From contig WRMT01000145.1 of the NCBI GenBank assembly GCA_009777005.1, positions 1 through 7,501 on the forward strand: a stretch of 7,501 bases of DNA. Direction: 5' to 3'. The translations under genes were made by a program, and so were the position numbers. Source of the stretch: Methanobrevibacter sp. (lineage in GTDB: Archaea; Methanobacteriota; Methanobacteria; Methanobacteriales; Methanobacteriaceae). The notes beneath the pieces were generated by a model that did no database searches, was not told the DNA's origin, and saw nothing but the letters and a program-made list of their open reading frames with translations. Below, in pieces: positions 6,094-7,501 of the stretch; position 1 is the first letter of the stretch; each line of letters starts with the position of its first letter.

Positions 6094-7317
6094 TTAATTA
6101 ATTATACCATAACCAATTAATCTCCAACGAGCACCAACTCTACGACTTAAAGCTACTCTATCACCTTTATCAGCACATACTGGTAATTTTAAACTTACTA
6201 AAACATTTCCTTTAACTTTAGTTACAACACCTATAGTAGTGGTTGTTCCACAATTTATCATTAAAGGTTCTTTAAGTTTAATAGGAGCAACATCTCTTTC
6301 CTCTTTAGTACCAACAACACGATCTAATAGATGAGTTTCCATTTCAAAGCTATGTAAAATATTTGGTAAAGTTTCTGGCTCTCCAGCTAGTGATCCTGAT
6401 AATGAATCTGCTTTTGTAAGTGAAGGGTCAAGTTTAGTAGCTATACCCACAAGACCACCAGGACCAACCTCTTCAACCTCTTTTCCACCTGCATTAAGTC
6501 CAATGATTTGTGATTTTAAGCTAATCCAAGCATCTTTACCCTCTTTTTTATTTTCAACACCTGGTTTAATCTCAATATTTTCTCCAATTTTTAAGGTTCC
6601 TTGAACTAATGTTCCACCAATTACTCCTCCTTTAATATCATCAGGATGAGAACCTGGTTTATTGATATCAAAAGATCTAGCAACATACATTTTTGGAGGT
6701 TTATCAGAATCTCTATTAGGGGTTTTGATTCTTTTATCAATTGCATCAATTAAAATATCAATATTAGCTCCTTGTTGTGCTGAAACTGGTATTATAGGTG
6801 CATCTTCTGCACAAGTACCTTTTACAAATTCTTTAATTTCATTATAATTTTCAATAGCTCTTTCTTTAGAAACAATATCGATTTTGTTTTGAACTACAAT
6901 AACATCAGTCACACCAATAACATCCAAAGCCATTAAATGTTCTTTAGTCTGAGGTTGAGGACAATATTCGTTAGCAGCTATTACTAAAACCGCACCATCC
7001 ATTATTGCAGCACCAGATAACATAGTAGCCATCAATGTTTCATGACCAGGAGCATCAACAAATGATACTTTTCGCAGTAGCTCAGTATCTTTTCCACAAT
7101 GTTCACAAGTTAATGCTGTAGTATAACATAAAGGCTCACCACATTCATCACATTTTCTAAATTCAATATCAGCATACCCTAAACGGATAGATATGCCTCT
7201 TTTAGTTTCTTCGCTGTGAGTATCTGTCCAAACACCAGATAATGCTTTGGTGAGAGTTGTTTTACCATGATCGACATGACCCACTAGCCCTATGTTAACA
7301 TCAGACTGTACTTTCAC
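6094..7317 (-). CDS. eif2g: Translation initiation factor 2 subunit gamma (aIF2 gamma)
   Basis: This is the GTPase core of the archaeal initiation factor that brings initiator Met-tRNA to the small subunit, together with the alpha and beta subunits. The 407 residues match the usual length. GTP-binding motifs are GHVDHGKT (13-20), the switch I region KRGISIRLGYAD (39-50), DAPGHE (88-93), NKID (144-147) and SAQ (179-181). A zinc knuckle formed by C56, C59, C71 and C74 is typical of archaeal and eukaryotic gamma subunits and separates it from EF-Tu and SelB. Domains II and III fill roughly 205-407, ending in the conserved RWRLIGYGII. The start is GTG at 7317, with AGGTG six bases upstream and no in-frame ATG before it. 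The PIN gene follows after 63 bases. Confidence 0.97.
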   Translation of the reverse strand: MKVQSDVNIGLVGHVDHGKTTLTKALSGVWTDTHSEETKRGISIRLGYADIEFRKCDECGEPLCYTTALTCEHCGKDTELLRKVSFVDAPGHETLMATMLSGAAIMDGAVLVIAANEYCPQPQTKEHLMALDVIGVTDVIVVQNKIDIVSKERAIENYNEIKEFVKGTCAEDAPIIPVSAQQGANIDILIDAIDKRIKTPNRDSDKPPKMYVARSFDINKPGSHPDDIKGGVIGGTLVQGTLKIGENIEIKPGVENKKEGKDAWISLKSQIIGLNAGGKEVEEVGPGGLVGIATKLDPSLTKADSLSGSLAGEPETLPNILHSFEMETHLLDRVVGTKEERDVAPIKLKEPLMINCGTTTTIGVVTKVKGNVLVSLKLPVCADKGDRVALSRRVGARWRLIGYGIIN

Positions 7318-7381
7318 AAATTACACCTAATTTTTTGATTATTCATGAAATATTATAATTTTTTTATTGTAATCCCATCAT

Positions 7382-7397
7382 ATTATATATTTAAATT
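7382..7397 (-). promoter_or_regulatory. Candidate TATA element for aIF2 gamma
   Basis: The minus strand reads AATTTAAATATATAAT about 65 bases before the GTG start. A start site some 25 bases on would leave a leader of about 45 bases that includes the AGGTG ribosome binding site. A second possibility, TTTATATAA near 7450-7458, would give a longer leader. No gene is visible from 7318 to the window end. Confidence 0.4.
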
Positions 7398-7501
7398 TTG
7401 ATAATAAATAAAAATTTTCATATCTTCTAAAAATTTTGATAATAACATTTTATATAAATAATTATAAATTAATATTTAAAACTCATTAAATAAAAAGTTA
7501 T

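Noticed and set aside
6662..6847. 61-codon plus-strand frame with hydrophobic stretches
   Set aside because: It is antisense to the aIF2 gamma G domain, and the hydrophobic look follows from the complementary codons.

Overview
The window looks like a stretch of chromosome from an AT-rich archaeon of the order Methanobacteriales, probably Methanobrevibacter or a close relative such as Methanosphaera. The evidence is archaeal-type information genes (aIF2 gamma, Rpo7/RpoE', Spt4, S24e, S27ae), an archaeal GTP-dependent dephospho-CoA kinase, very AT-rich spacers, and Shine-Dalgarno motifs of GAGG or GGTG type. The genus is an inference.

All nine recognisable genes are on the minus strand, so they read from the right edge to the left. 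They are: aIF2 gamma (7317-6094); a PIN-domain nuclease of the Fcf1/Utp24 type (6030-5627, apparently split by a -1 frameshift); inorganic pyrophosphatase (5075-4554); RpoE'/Rpo7 (4496-3939) overlapping Spt4 (3942-3760) by four bases; GTP-dependent dephospho-CoA kinase, formerly DUF359 (3538-3041); ribosomal protein S24e with a long acidic repeat tail (2958-2416); ribosomal protein S27ae (2404-2249); and argininosuccinate lyase argH (1625-198). From memory, this order is close to a block conserved in Methanobacteriales.

Most genes serve gene expression: initiation (aIF2 gamma), rRNA processing (PIN protein, by family), transcription (Rpo7 and Spt4) and the small ribosomal subunit (S24e, S27ae). 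Pyrophosphatase fits this set because polymerisation and tRNA charging release pyrophosphate. The CoA kinase and argH are metabolic. Spacing suggests three or four transcription units: aIF2 gamma-PIN, ppa-rpoE-spt4, dephospho-CoA kinase-S24e-S27ae (possibly continuous with the previous one), and argH. Two spacers are long for an archaeon (5076-5626 and 1626-2248). Spacers beyond the ends of three units carry short direct repeats.

The most notable points are: (1) the PIN gene, where the conserved N-terminal IDTN motif lies in another frame from the remaining 118 codons and the frames meet at T TTT TTA, a canonical -1 slippery heptamer; (2) an 86-residue acidic tail on S24e built from 15-residue repeats encoded by near-identical 45-bp units; (3) repeat arrays just past gene ends; and (4) four of nine genes starting with TTG or GTG. 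No mobile element, CRISPR array, tRNA or rRNA gene was seen.
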